Shown here: positions 48,138 to 61,735 of the stretch, one piece after another | Position numbering within the stretch: position 1 is the stretch's first letter | How the letters are laid out: each line of letters starts with the position of its first letter | NCBI GenBank assembly: GCA_035578905.1 | Contig: JAQJVL010000540.1 | Span: 67,501-131,500 of the forward strand | Direction: 5' to 3' | DNA: 64,000 bases | Source of the DNA: Stictocephala bisonia | Lineage: Eukaryota; Arthropoda; Insecta; Hemiptera; Membracidae | Notes under the pieces: generated by a model | Databases searched by the model: none | Seen by the model: only the letters and a program-made list of their open reading frames with translations | What the model was told of the DNA's origin: nothing | Translations under genes and position numbers: made by a program

Positions 48138-51100
48138 GGGGAGATGGGTAGTGATGACGAAGTTATTCTAATTAACTGTTTATGCGTCACTATTCAAGGT
48201 ACAAATTGTTTTCTTATCTTACAGATCTAACAACATTAACACAGTGTTTAGTTTACTTTCGTCAGTGTACCTAGCAGTGTGGGGAGGTGGGTAGTGATGA
48301 CGAAGTTAGACTAATGAACTGTTTATGTGTCACTATTCAAAGTACAAGTTGTTTTCTTATCTTACAGATCTAACAACATGAACACAGTGTTTAGTTTACT
48401 TTCGTTAGTGTACCTAGCAGTGTGGGGAGGTGGGTAGTGATGACGAAGTTAGTCTAATTAACTGTTTATGCGTCACTATTCAAGGTACGAATTGTTTTCT
48501 TATCTTACAGATCTAACAACATTAACACAGTGTTTAGTTTACTTTCGTCAGTGTACCTAGCAGTGTGGAGAGGTGGGTAGTGATGACGAAGTTAGACTAA
48601 TGAACTATTTATGTGTCACTATTCAAGGTACAAGTTGTTTTCTTATCTTACAGATCTAACAACATGAACACAGTGTTTAGTTTACTTTCGTTAGTGTACC
48701 TAGCAGTGTGGGGAGGTGGGTAGTGATGACGAAGTTAGACTAATGAACTGTTTATGTGTCACTATTCAAGGTACAAGTTGTTTTCTTATCTTACAGATCT
48801 AACAACATGCAGACAGTGTTTAGTTTACTTTCCTCAGTGTACGTAGTAGTGTGGGAAGGTGGGTAGTGATGACGAAGTTAGACTAATGAACTATTTATGT
48901 GTCACTATTCAAGGTACAAGTTGTTTTCTTATCTTACAGATCTAACAACATGAACACAGTGTTTAGTTTACTTTCGTTAGTGTACCTAGCAGTGTGGGGA
49001 GGTGGGTAGTGATGACGAAGTTAGACTAATGAACTGTTTATGTGTCACTATTCAAGGTACAAGTTGTTTTCTTATCTTACAGATCTAACAACATGCAGAC
49101 AGTGTTTAGTTTACTTTCCTCAGTGTACCTAGTAGTGTGGGAAGGTGGGTAGCGATGACGAAGTTAGACTAATGAACTGTTCATGCGTCACTATTCAAGG
49201 TACAAGTTGTTTTCTTATCTTACAGATCTAACAACATGAACACAGTGTTTAGTTTACTTTCGTTAGTGTACCTAGCAGTGTGGGGAGGTGGGTAGTGATG
49301 ACGAAGTTAGACTAATGAACTGTTTATGTGTCACTATTCAAGGTACAAGTTGTTTTCTTATCTTACAGATCTAACAACATGCAGACAGTGTTTAGTTTAC
49401 TTTCGTCAGTGTACCTAGCAGTGTGGGGAGGTGGGTAGTGATGACAAAGTTAGACTAATGAACTGTTTATGTGTCACTATTCAAGGTACAAGTTGTTTTC
49501 TTATCTTAAAGATCTAACAACATGAACACAGTGTTTAGTTTACTTTCGTTAGTGTACCTAGCATTGTGGGGAGGTGGGTAGTGATGACGAAGTTAGTCTA
49601 ATTAACTGTTTATGCGTCACTATTCAAGGTACAAATTGTTTTCTTATCTTACAGATCTAACAACATTAACACAGTGTTTAGTTTACTTTCGTAAGTGTAC
49701 CTAGCAGTGTGGGGAGGTGGGTAGTGATGATGAAGTTAAACTAATGAACTGTTTATGTGTCACTATTCAAGGTACAAGTTGTTTTCTTATCTTACAGATC
49801 TAACAACATGAACACAGTGTTTAGTTTGCTTTCGTTAGTGTACCTAGCAGTGTGGGGAGGTGGGTAGTGATGACGAAGTTAGTCTAATTAACTGTTTATG
49901 CGTCACTATTCAAGGTAGAAATGGTTTTCTTATCTTACAGATCTAACAACATTAACACAGTGTTTAGTTTACTTTCGTCAGTGTACCTAGCAGTGTGGGG
50001 AGGTGGGTAGTGATGACGAAGTTAGACTAATGAACTATTTAAGTGTCACTATTCAAGGTACAAGTTGTTTTCTTATCTTAAAGATCTAACAACATGAACA
50101 CAGTGTTTAGTTTACTTTCGTTAGTGTACCTAGCAGTGTGGGGAGGTGGGTAGTGATGACGAAGTTAGACTAATGAACTGTTTATGTGTCACTATTCAAG
50201 GTACAAGTTGTTTTCTTATCTTACAGATCTAACAACATGCAGACAGTGTTTAGTTTACTTTCCTCAGTGTACCTAGTAGTGTGGGAAGGTGGGTAGCGAT
50301 GACGAAGTTAGACTAATGAACTGTTCATGCGTCACTATTCAAGGTACAAGTTGTTTTCTTATCTTACAGATCTAACAACATGAACACAGTGTTTAGTTTA
50401 CTTTCGTTAGTGTACCTAGCAGTGTGGGGAGGTGGGTAGTGATGACGAAGTTAGACTAATGAACTGTTTATGTGTCACTATTCAAGGTACAAGTTGTTTT
50501 CTTATCTTACAGATCTAACAACATGAACACAGTGTTTAGTTTACTTTCGTTAGTGTACCTAGCAGTGTGGGGAGGTGGGTAGTGATGACGAAGTTAGTCT
50601 AATTAACTGTTTATGCGTCACTATTTAAGGTACAAATTGTTTTCTTATCTTACAGATCTAACAACATTAACACAGTGTTTAGTTTACTTTCGTCAGTGTA
50701 CCTAGCAGTGTGGGGAGGTAGGTAGTGATGACGAAGTTAGACTAATGAACTATTTATGTGTCACTATTCAAGGTACAAGTTGTTTTCTTATCTTACAGAT
50801 CTAACAACATGTACACAGTGTTTAGTTTACTTTCGTTAGTGTACCTAGCAGTGTGGGGAGGTGGGTAGTGATGACGAAGTTAGTCTAATTAACTGTTTAT
50901 GCGTCACTATTCAAGGTACAAATTGTTTTCTTATCTTACAGATCTAACAACATTAACACAGTGTTTAGTTTACTTTCGTCAGTGTACCTAGCAGTGTGGA
51001 GAGGTGGGTAGTGATGACGAAGTTAGACTAATGAACTATTTATGTGTCACTATTCAAGGTACAAGTTGTTTTCTTATCTTACAGATCTAACAACATGAAC

Positions 51101-54100
51101 ACAGTGTTTAGTTTACTTTCGTTAGTGTACCTAGCAGTGTGGGGAGGTGGGTAGTGATGACGAAGTTATTCTAATTAACTGTTTATGCGTCACTATTCAA
51201 GGTACAAATTGTTTTCTTATCTTACAGATCTAACAACATTAACACAGTGTTTAGTTTACTTTCGTCAGTGTACCTAGCAGTGTGGGGAGGTGGGTAGTGA
51301 TGACGAAGTTAGACTAATGAACTATTTATGTGTCACTATTCAAGGTACAAGTTGTTTTCTTATCTTACAGATCTAACAACATGAACACAGTGTTTAGTTT
51401 ACTTTCGTTAGTGTACCTAGCAGTGTGGGGAGGTGGGTAGTGATGACGAAGTTAGTCTAATTAACTGTTTATGCGTCACTATTCAAGGTACAAGTTGTTT
51501 TCTTATCTTACAGATCTAACAACATGCAGACAGTGTTTAGTTTACTTTCCTCAGTGTACCTAGTAGTGTGGGAAGGTGGGTAGCGATGACGAAGTTAGAC
51601 TAATGAACTGTTCATGCGTCACTATTCAAGGTACAAGTTGTTTTCTTATCTTACAGATCTAACAACATGAACACAGTGTTTAGTTTACTTTCGTTAGTGT
51701 ACCTAGCAGTGTGGGGAGGTGGGTAGTGATGACGAAGTTAGACTAATGAACTGTTTATGTGTCACTATTCAAGGTACAAGTTGTTTTCTTATCTTACAGA
51801 TCTAACAACATGCAGACAGTGTTTAGTTTACTTTCGTCAGTGTACCTAGCAGTGTGGGGAGGTGGGTAGTGATGACGAAGTTAGACTAATGAACTGATTA
51901 TGTGTCACTATTCAAGGTACAAGTTGTTTTCTTATCTTACAGATCTAACAACATGAACACAGTGTTTAGTTTACTTTCGTTAGTGTACCTAGCAGTGTGG
52001 GGAGGTGGGTAGTGATGACGAAGTTAGTCTAATTAACTGTTTATGCGTCACTATTTAAGGTACAAATTGTATTCTTATCTTACAGATCTAACAACATTAA
52101 CACAGTGTTTAGTTTACTTTCGTCAGTGTACCTAGCAGTGTGGGGAGGTGGGTAGTGATGACAAAGTTAGACTAATGAACTGTTTATGTGTCACTACTCA
52201 AGGTACAAGTTGTTTTCTTATCTTACAGATCTAACAACATGAACACAGTGTTTAGTTTACTTTCGTTAGTGTACCTAGCAGTGTGGGGAGGTGGGTAGTG
52301 ATGACGAAGTTAGTCTAATTAACTGTTTATGCGTCACTATTCAAGGTACAAATTGTTTTCTTATCTTACAGATCTAACAACATTAACACAGTGTTTAGTT
52401 TACTTTCGTCAGTGTACCTAGCAGTGTGGGGAGGTGGGTAGTGATGACGAAGTTAGACTAATGAACTATTTATGTGTCACTATTCAATGTACAAGTTGTT
52501 TTCTTATCTTACAGATCTAACAACATGAACACAGTGTTTAGTTTACTTTCGTTAGTGTACCTAGCAGTGTGGGGAGGTGGGTAGTGATGACGAAGTTAGT
52601 CTAATTAACTGTTTATGCGTCACTATTCAAGGTACAAATTGTTTTCTTATCTTACAGATCTAACAACATTAACACAGTGTTTAGTTTACTTTCGTCAGTG
52701 TACCTAGCAGTGTGGAGAATGGGTAGTGATGACGAAGTTAGACTAATGAACTATTTATGTGTCACTATTCAAGGTACAAGTTGTTTTCTTATCTTACAGA
52801 TCTAACAACATGAACACAGTGTTTAGTTTACTTTCGTTAGTGTACCTAGCAGTGTGGGGAGGTGGGTAGTGATGACGAAGTTATTCTAATTAACTGTTTA
52901 TGCGTCACTATTCAAGGTACAAATTGTTTTCTTATCTTACAGATCTAACAACATTAACACAGTGTTTAGTTTACTTTCGTCAGTGTACCTAGCAGTGTGG
53001 GGAGGTGGGTAGTGATGACGAAGTTAGACTAATGAACTGTTTATGTGTCACTATTCAAGGTACAAGTTGTTTTCTTATCTTACAGATCTAACAACATGAA
53101 CACAGTGTTTAGTTTACTTTCGTTAGTGTACCTAGCAGTGTGGGGAGGTGGGTAGTGATGACGAAGTTAGTCTAATTAACTGTTTATGCGTCACTATTCA
53201 AGGTACAAATTGTTTTCTTATCTTACAGATCTAACAACATTAACACAGTGTTTAGTTTACTTTCGTCAGTGTACCTAGCAGTGTGGGGAGGTGGGTAGTG
53301 ATGACGAAGTTAGACTAATGAACTGTTTATGTGTCACTATTCAAAGTACAAGTTGTTTTCTTATCTTACAGATCTAACAACATGAACACAGTGTTTAGTT
53401 TACTTTCGTTAGTGTACCTAGCAGTGTGGGGAGGTGGGTAGTGATGACGAAGTTAGTCTAATTAACTGTTTATGCGTCACTATTCAAGGTACAAATTGTT
53501 TTCTTATCTTACAGATCTAACAACATTAACACAGTGTTTAGTTTACTTTCGTCAGTGTACCTAGCAGTGTGGAGAGGTGGGTAGTGATGACGAAGTTAGA
53601 CTAATGAACTATTTATGTGTCACTATTCAAGGTACAAGTTGTTTTCTTATCTTACAGATCTAACAACATGAACACAGTGTTTAGTTTACTTTCGTTAGTG
53701 TACCTAGCAGTGTGGGGAGGTGGGTAGTGATGACGAAGTTAGACTAATGAACTGTTTATGTGTCACTATTCAAGGTACAAGTTGTTTTCTTATCTTACAG
53801 GTCTAACAACATGCAGACAGTGTTTAGTTTACTTTCCTCAGTGTACCTAGTAGTGTGGGAAGGTGGGTAGTGATGACGAAGTTAGACTAATGAACTATTT
53901 ATGTGTCACTATTCAAGGTACAAGTTGTTTTCTTATCTTACAGATCTAACAACATGAACACAGTGTTTAGTTTACTTTCGTTAGTGTACCTAGCAGAGTG
54001 GGGAGGTGGGTAGTGATGACGAAGTTAGACTAATGAACTGTTTATGTGTCACTATTCAAGGTACAAGTTGTTTTCTTATCTTACAGATCTAACAACATGC

Positions 54101-57100
54101 AGACAGTGTTTAGTTTACTTTCCTCAGTGTACCTAGTAGTGTGGGAAGGTGGGTAGCGATGACGAAGTTAGACTAATGAACTGTTCATGCGTCACTATTC
54201 AAGGTACAAGTTGTTTTCTTATCTTACAGATCTAACAACATGAACACAGTGTTTAGTTTACTTTCGTTAGTGTACCTAGCAGTGTGGGGAGGTGGGTAGT
54301 GATGACGAAGTTAGACTAATGAACTGTTTATGTGTCACTATTCAAGGTACAAGTTGTTTTCTTATCTTACAGATCTAACAACATGCAGACAGTGTTTAGT
54401 TTACTTTCGTCAGTGTACCTAGCAGTGTGGGGAGGTGGGTAGTGATGACGAAGTTAGACTAATGAACTGTTTATGTGTCACTATTCAAGGTACAAGTTGT
54501 TTTCTTATCTTAAAGATCTAACAACATGAACACAGTGTTTAGTTTACTTTTGTTAGTGTACCTAGCAGTGTGGGGAGGTGGGTAGTGATGACGAAGTTAG
54601 TCTAATTAACTGTTTATGCGTCACTATTCAAGGTACAAATTGTTTTCTTATCTTACAGATCTAACAACATTAACACAGTGTTTAGTTTACTTTCGTCAGT
54701 GTACCTAGCAGTGTGGGGAGGTGGGTAGTGATGATGAAGTTAAACTAATGAACTGTTTATGTGTCACTATTCAAGGTACAAGTTGTTATCTTATCTTACA
54801 GATCTAACAACATGAACACAGTGTTTAGTTTGCTTTCGTTAGTGTACCTAGCAGTGTGGGGAGGTGGGTAGTGATGACGAAGTTAGTCTAATTAACTGTT
54901 TATGCGTCACTATTCAAGGTAGAAATTGTTTTCTTATCTTACAGATCTAACAACATTAATACAGTGTTTAGTTTACTTTCGTCAGTGTACCTAGCAGTGT
55001 GGGGAGGTGGGTAGTGATGACGAAGTTAGACTAATGAACTATTTAAGTGTCACTATTCAAGGTACAAGTTGTTTTCTTATCTTACAGATCTAACAACATG
55101 AACACAGTGTTTAGTTTACTTTCGTTAGTGTACCTAGCAGTGTGGGGAGGTGGGTAGTGATGACGAAGTTAGACTAATGAACTGTTTATGTGTCACTATT
55201 CAAGGTACAAGTTGTTTTCTTATCTTACAGATCTAACAACATGCAGACAGTGTTTAGTTTACTTTCCTCAGTGTACCTAGTAGTGTCGGAAGGTGGGTAG
55301 CGATGACGAAGTTAGACTAATGAACTGTTCATGCGTCACTATTCAAGGTACAAGTTGTTTTCTTATCTTACAGATCTAACAACATGAACACAGTGTTTAG
55401 TTTACTTTCGTTAGTGTACCTAGCAGTGTGGGGAGGTGGGTAGTGATGACGAAGTTAGACTAATGAACTGTTTATGTGTCACTATTCAAGGTACAAGTTG
55501 TTTTCTTATCTTACAGATCTAACAACATGCAGACAGTGTTTAGTTTACTTTCGTCAGTGTACCTAGCAGTGTGGGGAGGTGGGTAGTGATGACGAAGTTA
55601 GACTAATGAACTGTTTATGTGTCACTATTCAAGGTACAAGTTGTTTTCTTATCTTACAGATCTAACAACATGCAGACAGTGTTTAGTTTACTTTCGTCAG
55701 TGTACCTAGCAGTGTGGGGAGGTGGGTAGTGATGACGAAGTTAGACTAATGAACTCTTTATGTGTCACTATTCAAGGTACAAGTTGTTTTCTTATCTTAA
55801 AGATCTAACAACATGAACACAGTGTTTAGTTTACTTTCGTTAGTGTACCTAGCATTGTGGGGAGGTGGGTAGTGATGACGAAGTTAGTCTAATTAACTGT
55901 TTATGCGTCACTATTCAAGGTACAAATTGTTTTCTTATCTTACAGATCTAACAACATTAACACAGTGTTTAGTTTACTTTCGTCAGTGTACCTAGCAGTG
56001 TGGGGAGGTGGGTAGTGATGATGAAGTTAAACTAATGAACTGTTTATGTGTCACTATTCAAGGTACAAGTTGTTTTCTTATCTTACAGATCTAACAACAT
56101 GAACACAGTGTTTAGTTTGCTTTCGTTAGTGTACCTAGCAGTGTGGGGAGGTGGGTAGTGATGACGAAGTTAGTCTAATTAACTGTTTATGCGTCACTAT
56201 TCAAGGTAGAAATTGTTTTCTTATCTTACAGATCTAACAACATTAACACAGTGTTTAGTTTACTTTCGTCAGTGTACCTAGCAGTGTGGGGAGGTGGGTA
56301 GTGATGACGAAGTTAGACTAATGAACTATTTAAGTGTCACTATTCAAGGTACAAGTTGTTTTCTTATCTTAAAGATCTAACAACATGAACACAGTGTTTA
56401 GTTTACTTTCGTTAGTGTACCTAGCAGTGTGGGGAGGTGGGTAGTGATGACGAAGTTAGACTAATGAACTGTTTATGTGTCACTATTCAAGGTACAAGTT
56501 GTTTTCTTATCTTACAGATCTAACAACATGCAGACAGTGTTTAGTTTACTTTCCTCAGTGTACCTAGTAGTGTGGGAAGGTGGGTAGCGATGACGAAGTT
56601 AGACTAATGAACTGTTCATGCGTCACTATTCAAGGTACAAGTTGTTTTCTTATCTTACAGATCTAACAACATGAACACAGTGTTTAGTTTACTTTCGTTA
56701 GTGTACCTAGCAGTGTGGGGAGGTGGGTAGTGATGACGAAGTTAGACTAATGAACTGTTTATGTGTCACTATTCAAGGTACAAGTTGTTTTCTTATCTTA
56801 CAGATCTAACAACATGAACACAGTGTTTAGTTTACTTTCGTTAGTGTACCTAGCAGTGTGGGGAGGTGGGTAGTGATGACGAAGTTAGTCTAATTAACTG
56901 TTTATGCGTCACTATTTAAGGTACAAATTGTTTTCTTATCTTACAGATCTAACAACATTAACACAGTATTTAGTTTACTTTCGTCAGTGTACCTAGCAGT
57001 GTGGGGAGGTGGGTAGTGATGACAAAGTTAGACTAATGAACTGTTTATGTGTCACTACTCAAGGTACAAGTTGTTTTCTTATCTTACAGATCAAACAACA

Positions 57101-58790
57101 TGAACACAGTGTTTAGTTTACTTTCGTTAGTGTACCTAGCAGTGTGGGGAGGTGGGTAGTGATGACGAAGTTAGACTAATGAACTGTTTATGTGTCACTA
57201 TTCAAGGTACAAATTGTTTTCTTATCTTACAGATCTAACAACATGCAGACAGTGTTTAGTTTACTTTCCTCAGTGTACCTAGTAGTGTGGGAAGGTGGGT
57301 AGCGATGACGAAGTTAGACTAATGAACTGTTCATGCGTCACTATTCAAGGTACAAGTTGTTTTCTTATCTTACAGATCTAACAGCATGCAGACAGTGCTT
57401 AGTTTACTTTCGTCAGTGTACCTAGCAGTGTGGGGAGGTGGGTAGTGATGACGAAGTTAGACTAATGAACTGTTTATGCGTCACTATTCAAAGTACAAGT
57501 TGTTTTCTTATCTTACAGATCTAACAGCATGCAGACAGTGCTTAGTTTACTTTCGTCAGTGTACCTAGCAGTGTGGGGAGGTGGGTAGTGATGACGAAGT
57601 TGGACTAATGAACTGTTCATGCGTCACTATTCAAGGTACAAGTTGTTTTCTTATCTTACAGATCTAACAGCATGCAGACAGTGCTTAGTTTACTTTCGTC
57701 AGTGAACCTAGCAGTGTGGGTAGGTGGGTAGTGATGACGAAGTTGGACTAATGAACTGTTCATACGTCACTATTCAAAGTACAAGTTGTTTTCTTATCTT
57801 ACAGATCTAACAGCATGCAGACAGTGCTTAGTTTACTTTCGTCAGTGTACCTAGCAGTGTGGGGAGGTGGTTAGTGATGACGAAGTTAGACTAATGAACT
57901 GTTCATGCGTCACTATTCAAGGTACAAGTTGTTTTCTTATCTTACAGATCTAACAGCATGCAGACAGTGCTTAGTTTACTTTCGTCAGTGTACCTAGCAG
58001 TGTGGGGAGGTGGGTAGTGATGACGAAGTTAGACTAATGAACTGTTTATGCGTCACTATTGTTTTCTTATCTTACAGTTCTAACAACATGCACAGAGTGT
58101 TTAGTTTACTTTCGTCAGTGTACCTAGCAGTGTGGGGAGGTGGGTAGTGATGACGAAGTTAGACTAATGAACTGTTTATGTGTCACTATTGTTTTCTTAT
58201 CTTACAGTTCTAACAACATGCACAGAGTGTTTAGTTTACTTTCGTCAGTGTACCTTGTAGTGTGGGGAGGTGGGTAGTGATGACGAAGTTAGACTAATGA
58301 ACTGTTTATGCGTCACTATTGTTTTCTTATCTTACAGTTCTAACAACATGCACAGAGTGTTTGGTTTACTTTCGTCAGTGTACCTTGTAGTGTGGGGAGG
58401 TGGGTAGTGATGACGAAGTTAGACTAATGAACTGTTTATGCGTCACTATTGTTTTCTTATCTTACAGTTCTAACAACATGCACAGAGTGTTTAGTTTACT
58501 TTCGTCAGTGTACCTAGCAGTGTGGGGAGGTGGGTAGTGATGACGAAGTTAGACTAATGAACTGTTTATGCGTCACTATTGTTTTCTTATCTTACAGTTC
58601 TAACAACATGCACACAGTGTTTAGTTTACTTTCGTCAGTGTACCTTGTAGTGTGGGGAGGTGGGTAGTGATGACGAAGTTAGACTAATGAACTGTTTATG
58701 TGTCACTATTCAAGGTACAAGTTGTTTTCTTATCTTACAGTTCCGAGATCATGCACTGAGTGTTTAGTTTACTTTTGAAAATGTACACAA
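48138..58790. repeat. 143-bp satellite array, about 75 copies, with higher-order structure
   Basis: The unit, in order, is CAAGGTACAAGTTG, TTTTCTTATCTTACAG, ATCTAACAACATGAACACAG, TGTTTAGTTTACTTTCGTTA, GTGTACCTAGCAGTGTGGGG, AGGTGGGTAGTGATGACGAA, GTTAGACTAATGAACTGTTT, ATGTGTCACTATT. The period of 143 was verified (48235, 48378, 48521, 48664). Sixty-nine units run to 57958, then five intervals of 130 bp (lacking CAAGGTACAAGTT) and one last 143-bp step to a degenerate end copy. Three main variants (ATGAAC, ATTAAC, ATGCAG types) alternate in dimers and longer blocks. No long ORF exists. Confidence 0.97.
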
Positions 58791-59304
58791 TATTTATTGA
58801 TACAAACTAATGACTATTGATGCTTGAAAATCCATCTACAAGTTATAAAGTTTTAACAAAACTGTGGTCCTTAATACAGTTTCAGTACGTAATAAAGTAA
58901 ATAATTTAATAGTTAGCAACCTTATAGTTAGCAAAAAGTTAATGTCTCTCATAACGCAACATTTAGCAAACTAAAAAAGGTATTATAATGATAATAATTT
59001 GGTAAACTACGATTATTTTCTGCAATACATACGGGTAAATTAAGATATGTAATTAATTGACAAATTAGCTATACATTAACAAAAAAATATCTTAATCGAT
59101 GTAAGTAAGAAGTCTTTATAAATTGTTGGCCCTGCAATACTATTTCTGAACATAAAATTTAAAAAATTCTCAAATTAAAAGTAACAATGTATCATAGTCA
59201 GGCGACATGCAGCGTTATTTCCAGTTTATTAGGGACAATTTTATAAGGAATTGTTTTAAAGTTTATGCTTGATTCTTCTCAATTCCCTCGTTTATATTTT
59301 GCAG
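58791..59304. other. AT-rich stretch, nothing recognised
   Basis: No feature supported. Confidence 0.4.
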
Positions 59305-59480
59305 TACAAGTAACGTAATACAACACAAATATATTTTAAAATACAAGTACAAAATGCACAAATATTATGGTGATCGATTTCGATGAACCACGCTCACCTT
59401 CCTCAGACCAGAGGGATTCACAGAAGTATATATACTTGTACTGTATATGTACTAACACGTATTATGCTAATTAAAAACCA
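59305..59480. mobile_element. foldback element, copy 2
   Basis: Shares AATACAACACAAATATATT, ATACAAGTACAAAATGCACA, CCTCAGACCAGAGGGATT and AACACGTATTATGCTAATTA with 2774-3077. The block ATTATGGTGATCGATTTC is present here upstream of the centre, but in the first copy it lies downstream in inverted orientation. This suggests that each copy has lost a different part of a palindromic ancestor. Confidence 0.6.
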
Positions 59481-59800
59481 ATTTAAATTTTATTACGAGG
59501 TAATAAAAGTTAAACTATTGAGGGTCCGCCATTATTGTCACTAATAATTGGTAGATTTTATCAATCAAATACACGGCCTTACATAACCTTTATACATTAT
59601 TTATAACATATTTTGGTTTCAAGTTACTTTTAATTTACCAAGGATAAATTATTTTGAATTGCGTGTCTGCAACTGACCAGAAGTTTATGGACGATAAATT
59701 TTCTTTTTTCTCAGTTATAAAATCAGTTGAGTATCACTGGATTGACAAGTTAGTGATCTTTATTATTCACTTTAATCCTGCTGTATTCTGTTATAATATA
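59481..59800. other. AT-rich stretch, nothing recognised
   Basis: No feature supported. Confidence 0.35.
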
Positions 59801-60061
59801 TTGTTTTGTTAGTCGCTAAACATCCTTTTTTAATCTAGACTTTATTGACTAATGTGTGCCGTTTGCACATTACGATCGTCTCCCTCGGACAGTTCAGTCT
59901 TCCTCTCTGTGTTCCATTTATTTTAGTTTTAGTGTCTTTGTTTTCGTATTCCGTGATTTCATTTTCTCTGTTCCTTGGTGTCAACGGCAAGATCGTCATC
60001 CTATCTCTCCAATATTCTAATTCCTGGCCTAGTGCCCTTTAAACTAACCTAAAATAATAAA
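59801..60061 (+). other. possible retroposon 3' end (T/C-rich block with AATAAATAAATAA tail)
   Basis: A GC-richer, pyrimidine-rich block containing CGGACAGTTCAGTCTTCC ends in AACCTAAAATAATAAATAAA and then AT-rich DNA. The short tandem tail resembles retroposon tails. No second copy lies in the window. The open frame at 59845-60042 shows no family resemblance. Confidence 0.3.
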
Positions 60062-60713
60062 TAAATAAACAGTAAGAAAATCAGCTGTGTCAAGTAAGAG
60101 AAGAGTAACTTTATGCAAAATTTCACTTTTTTCGTTATGGAACTTAAAGTAAGAAATTATGTAGCTATTGAGCTGGATTTTTTCCTTTTTGTTTTGTATA
60201 CTTGTTGAATGTAGTGTGCTGTGTATGTTTTATCAGAAATGTTATACTTCATTGTAAAAAATTAAATACCCTCTTTTTTAATTTATAAGAGGAATTTATA
60301 ATTTAATCGGAATAATGAATCTTCAGACTTGACATGAGCGCACCTAGTGGCACTAGAGTGAAACTCTGACGTGTGGTGTTGAGACCACTATGTACATGAT
60401 AATTAATAACAATATTATACATGCAACACAAATAAAAAATCATAAGACAGTATAAACAATATGAAAATCCATGATCATACAATGTTTACTTGCACACAAA
60501 TTAAAACAAGTAGTTTATCAGAAAGATGCAGAAAAATAACTGAAATGACAACCATGCAAGGCACCGCTAGAACAAGTGGGTCACGGTGAAGGCGTAGGCC
60601 GCGGTGGATGTCAACAGCACATAAAGAGGAGGTCACCTGCGATGCTTAGTTAAGCTTAAACTGTTCGAATGTGATGTGTTTTCATATTCACAGTTGGTTA
60701 TAGTTTTTTTTAC
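60062..60713. other. mixed AT-rich DNA with a GC-rich patch
   Basis: The patch at 60555-60640 (CACGGTGAAGGCGTAGGCCG, then CGGTGGATGTC) stands out from the surroundings but matches nothing else in the window. Confidence 0.35.
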
Positions 60714-60949
60714 CACGTACTGTAGTATTGACCCACCCGCCCACCCATACACGTACAGTGGTATTGACCCACTCGCCCACCCATACACGTACTGTAGTAT
60801 TGACCCACCCGCCCACCCATACATGTACAGGGGTATTAACCCACCCACCCAGCCATACACGTACAATGGTATTGACCCACCCCCCCCCCCACCCATACAC
60901 GTACAGTGGTATTGACCCACCCGCCCACGCATACACGTACTATAGTATT
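60714..60949. repeat. 36-bp minisatellite, about 6.5 copies, related to 9030-9331
   Basis: The unit reads AGTGGTATTGACCCACTCGC then CCACCCATACACGTAC, exactly 36 bp. Column by column it aligns without gaps with the 9-kb unit (GTGGTACTGAACCACCCATC, CAACCATACAAATAT). One copy holds a run of ten or more C. Open frames on both strands follow from the period and are not genes. Confidence 0.95.
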
Positions 60950-61047
60950 GTGAGACATGTATTGAGGCTAGAAAGGTATTTTCCTCGAGGCACAGCGTGG
61001 TACCTACGGGCTGAGCCAAGCCTCTACTCTTCGTTCCAGAAGGGCTG

Positions 61048-61679
61048 TCACATTTTCCCCCCTTCCACGCTGTCCATCCATCGGCCTCCAGGATGAAAAC
61101 ATTGACATGCAGGTGACCCTAACCCAGTTTATTTTCTGACCCTTCTGGCCTCCTGCAATAAACTTTGGAAGAATTGTGTTCTATTTTGGGAACTGCTGTG
61201 CCAGTATTGAACCTCCAAGTTTATGTTCTGAACAACGTCAGTGAACCTGTGATGAAATATTTAGATTTTTTTAAAAGAACTATCATTTTAAAGCTAGATA
61301 TATTTTTAGACTTTATTATTATTTTGTTTAGTTTTTCTTTCTTAGGGTTATTTCTTTTAAAGAACGGGGTTCTTGGGTAACTCTTCAGTTTGTAATTCCC
61401 ATTAGGAGCCGCCCCAGTTTAGCCTTCTGGATTTCACGTAATTATTAATTTAATTCTTTTGTTTAGTTTTTTTTTCTTTTCCAAATTGGCCATAACCTTC
61501 CGAATTTCTTTGTTACTCGAGGGCCTGTAAGTTTAGCTGCCTTATGTAAACTAAGATTTTGTCTTGGCATTACTTGTAGTAATGTTTTTTTTATTGGTTG
61601 CCATTGTTATTATTTATTTATATGTTTATGCCATGTGTTGTTACTTGTTATACAATATTATTGTTATATGCTTTACAAA

Positions 61680-61735
<56 letters not shown>

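Noticed and set aside
48138..58790. CRISPR-like array
   Set aside because: Units are contiguous tandem repeats without unique spacers, and the context is eukaryotic.
60633..61096. Overlapping Pro/His/Thr- and Gly/Val/Trp-rich frames on both strands
   Set aside because: Artefacts of the 36-bp minisatellite period.
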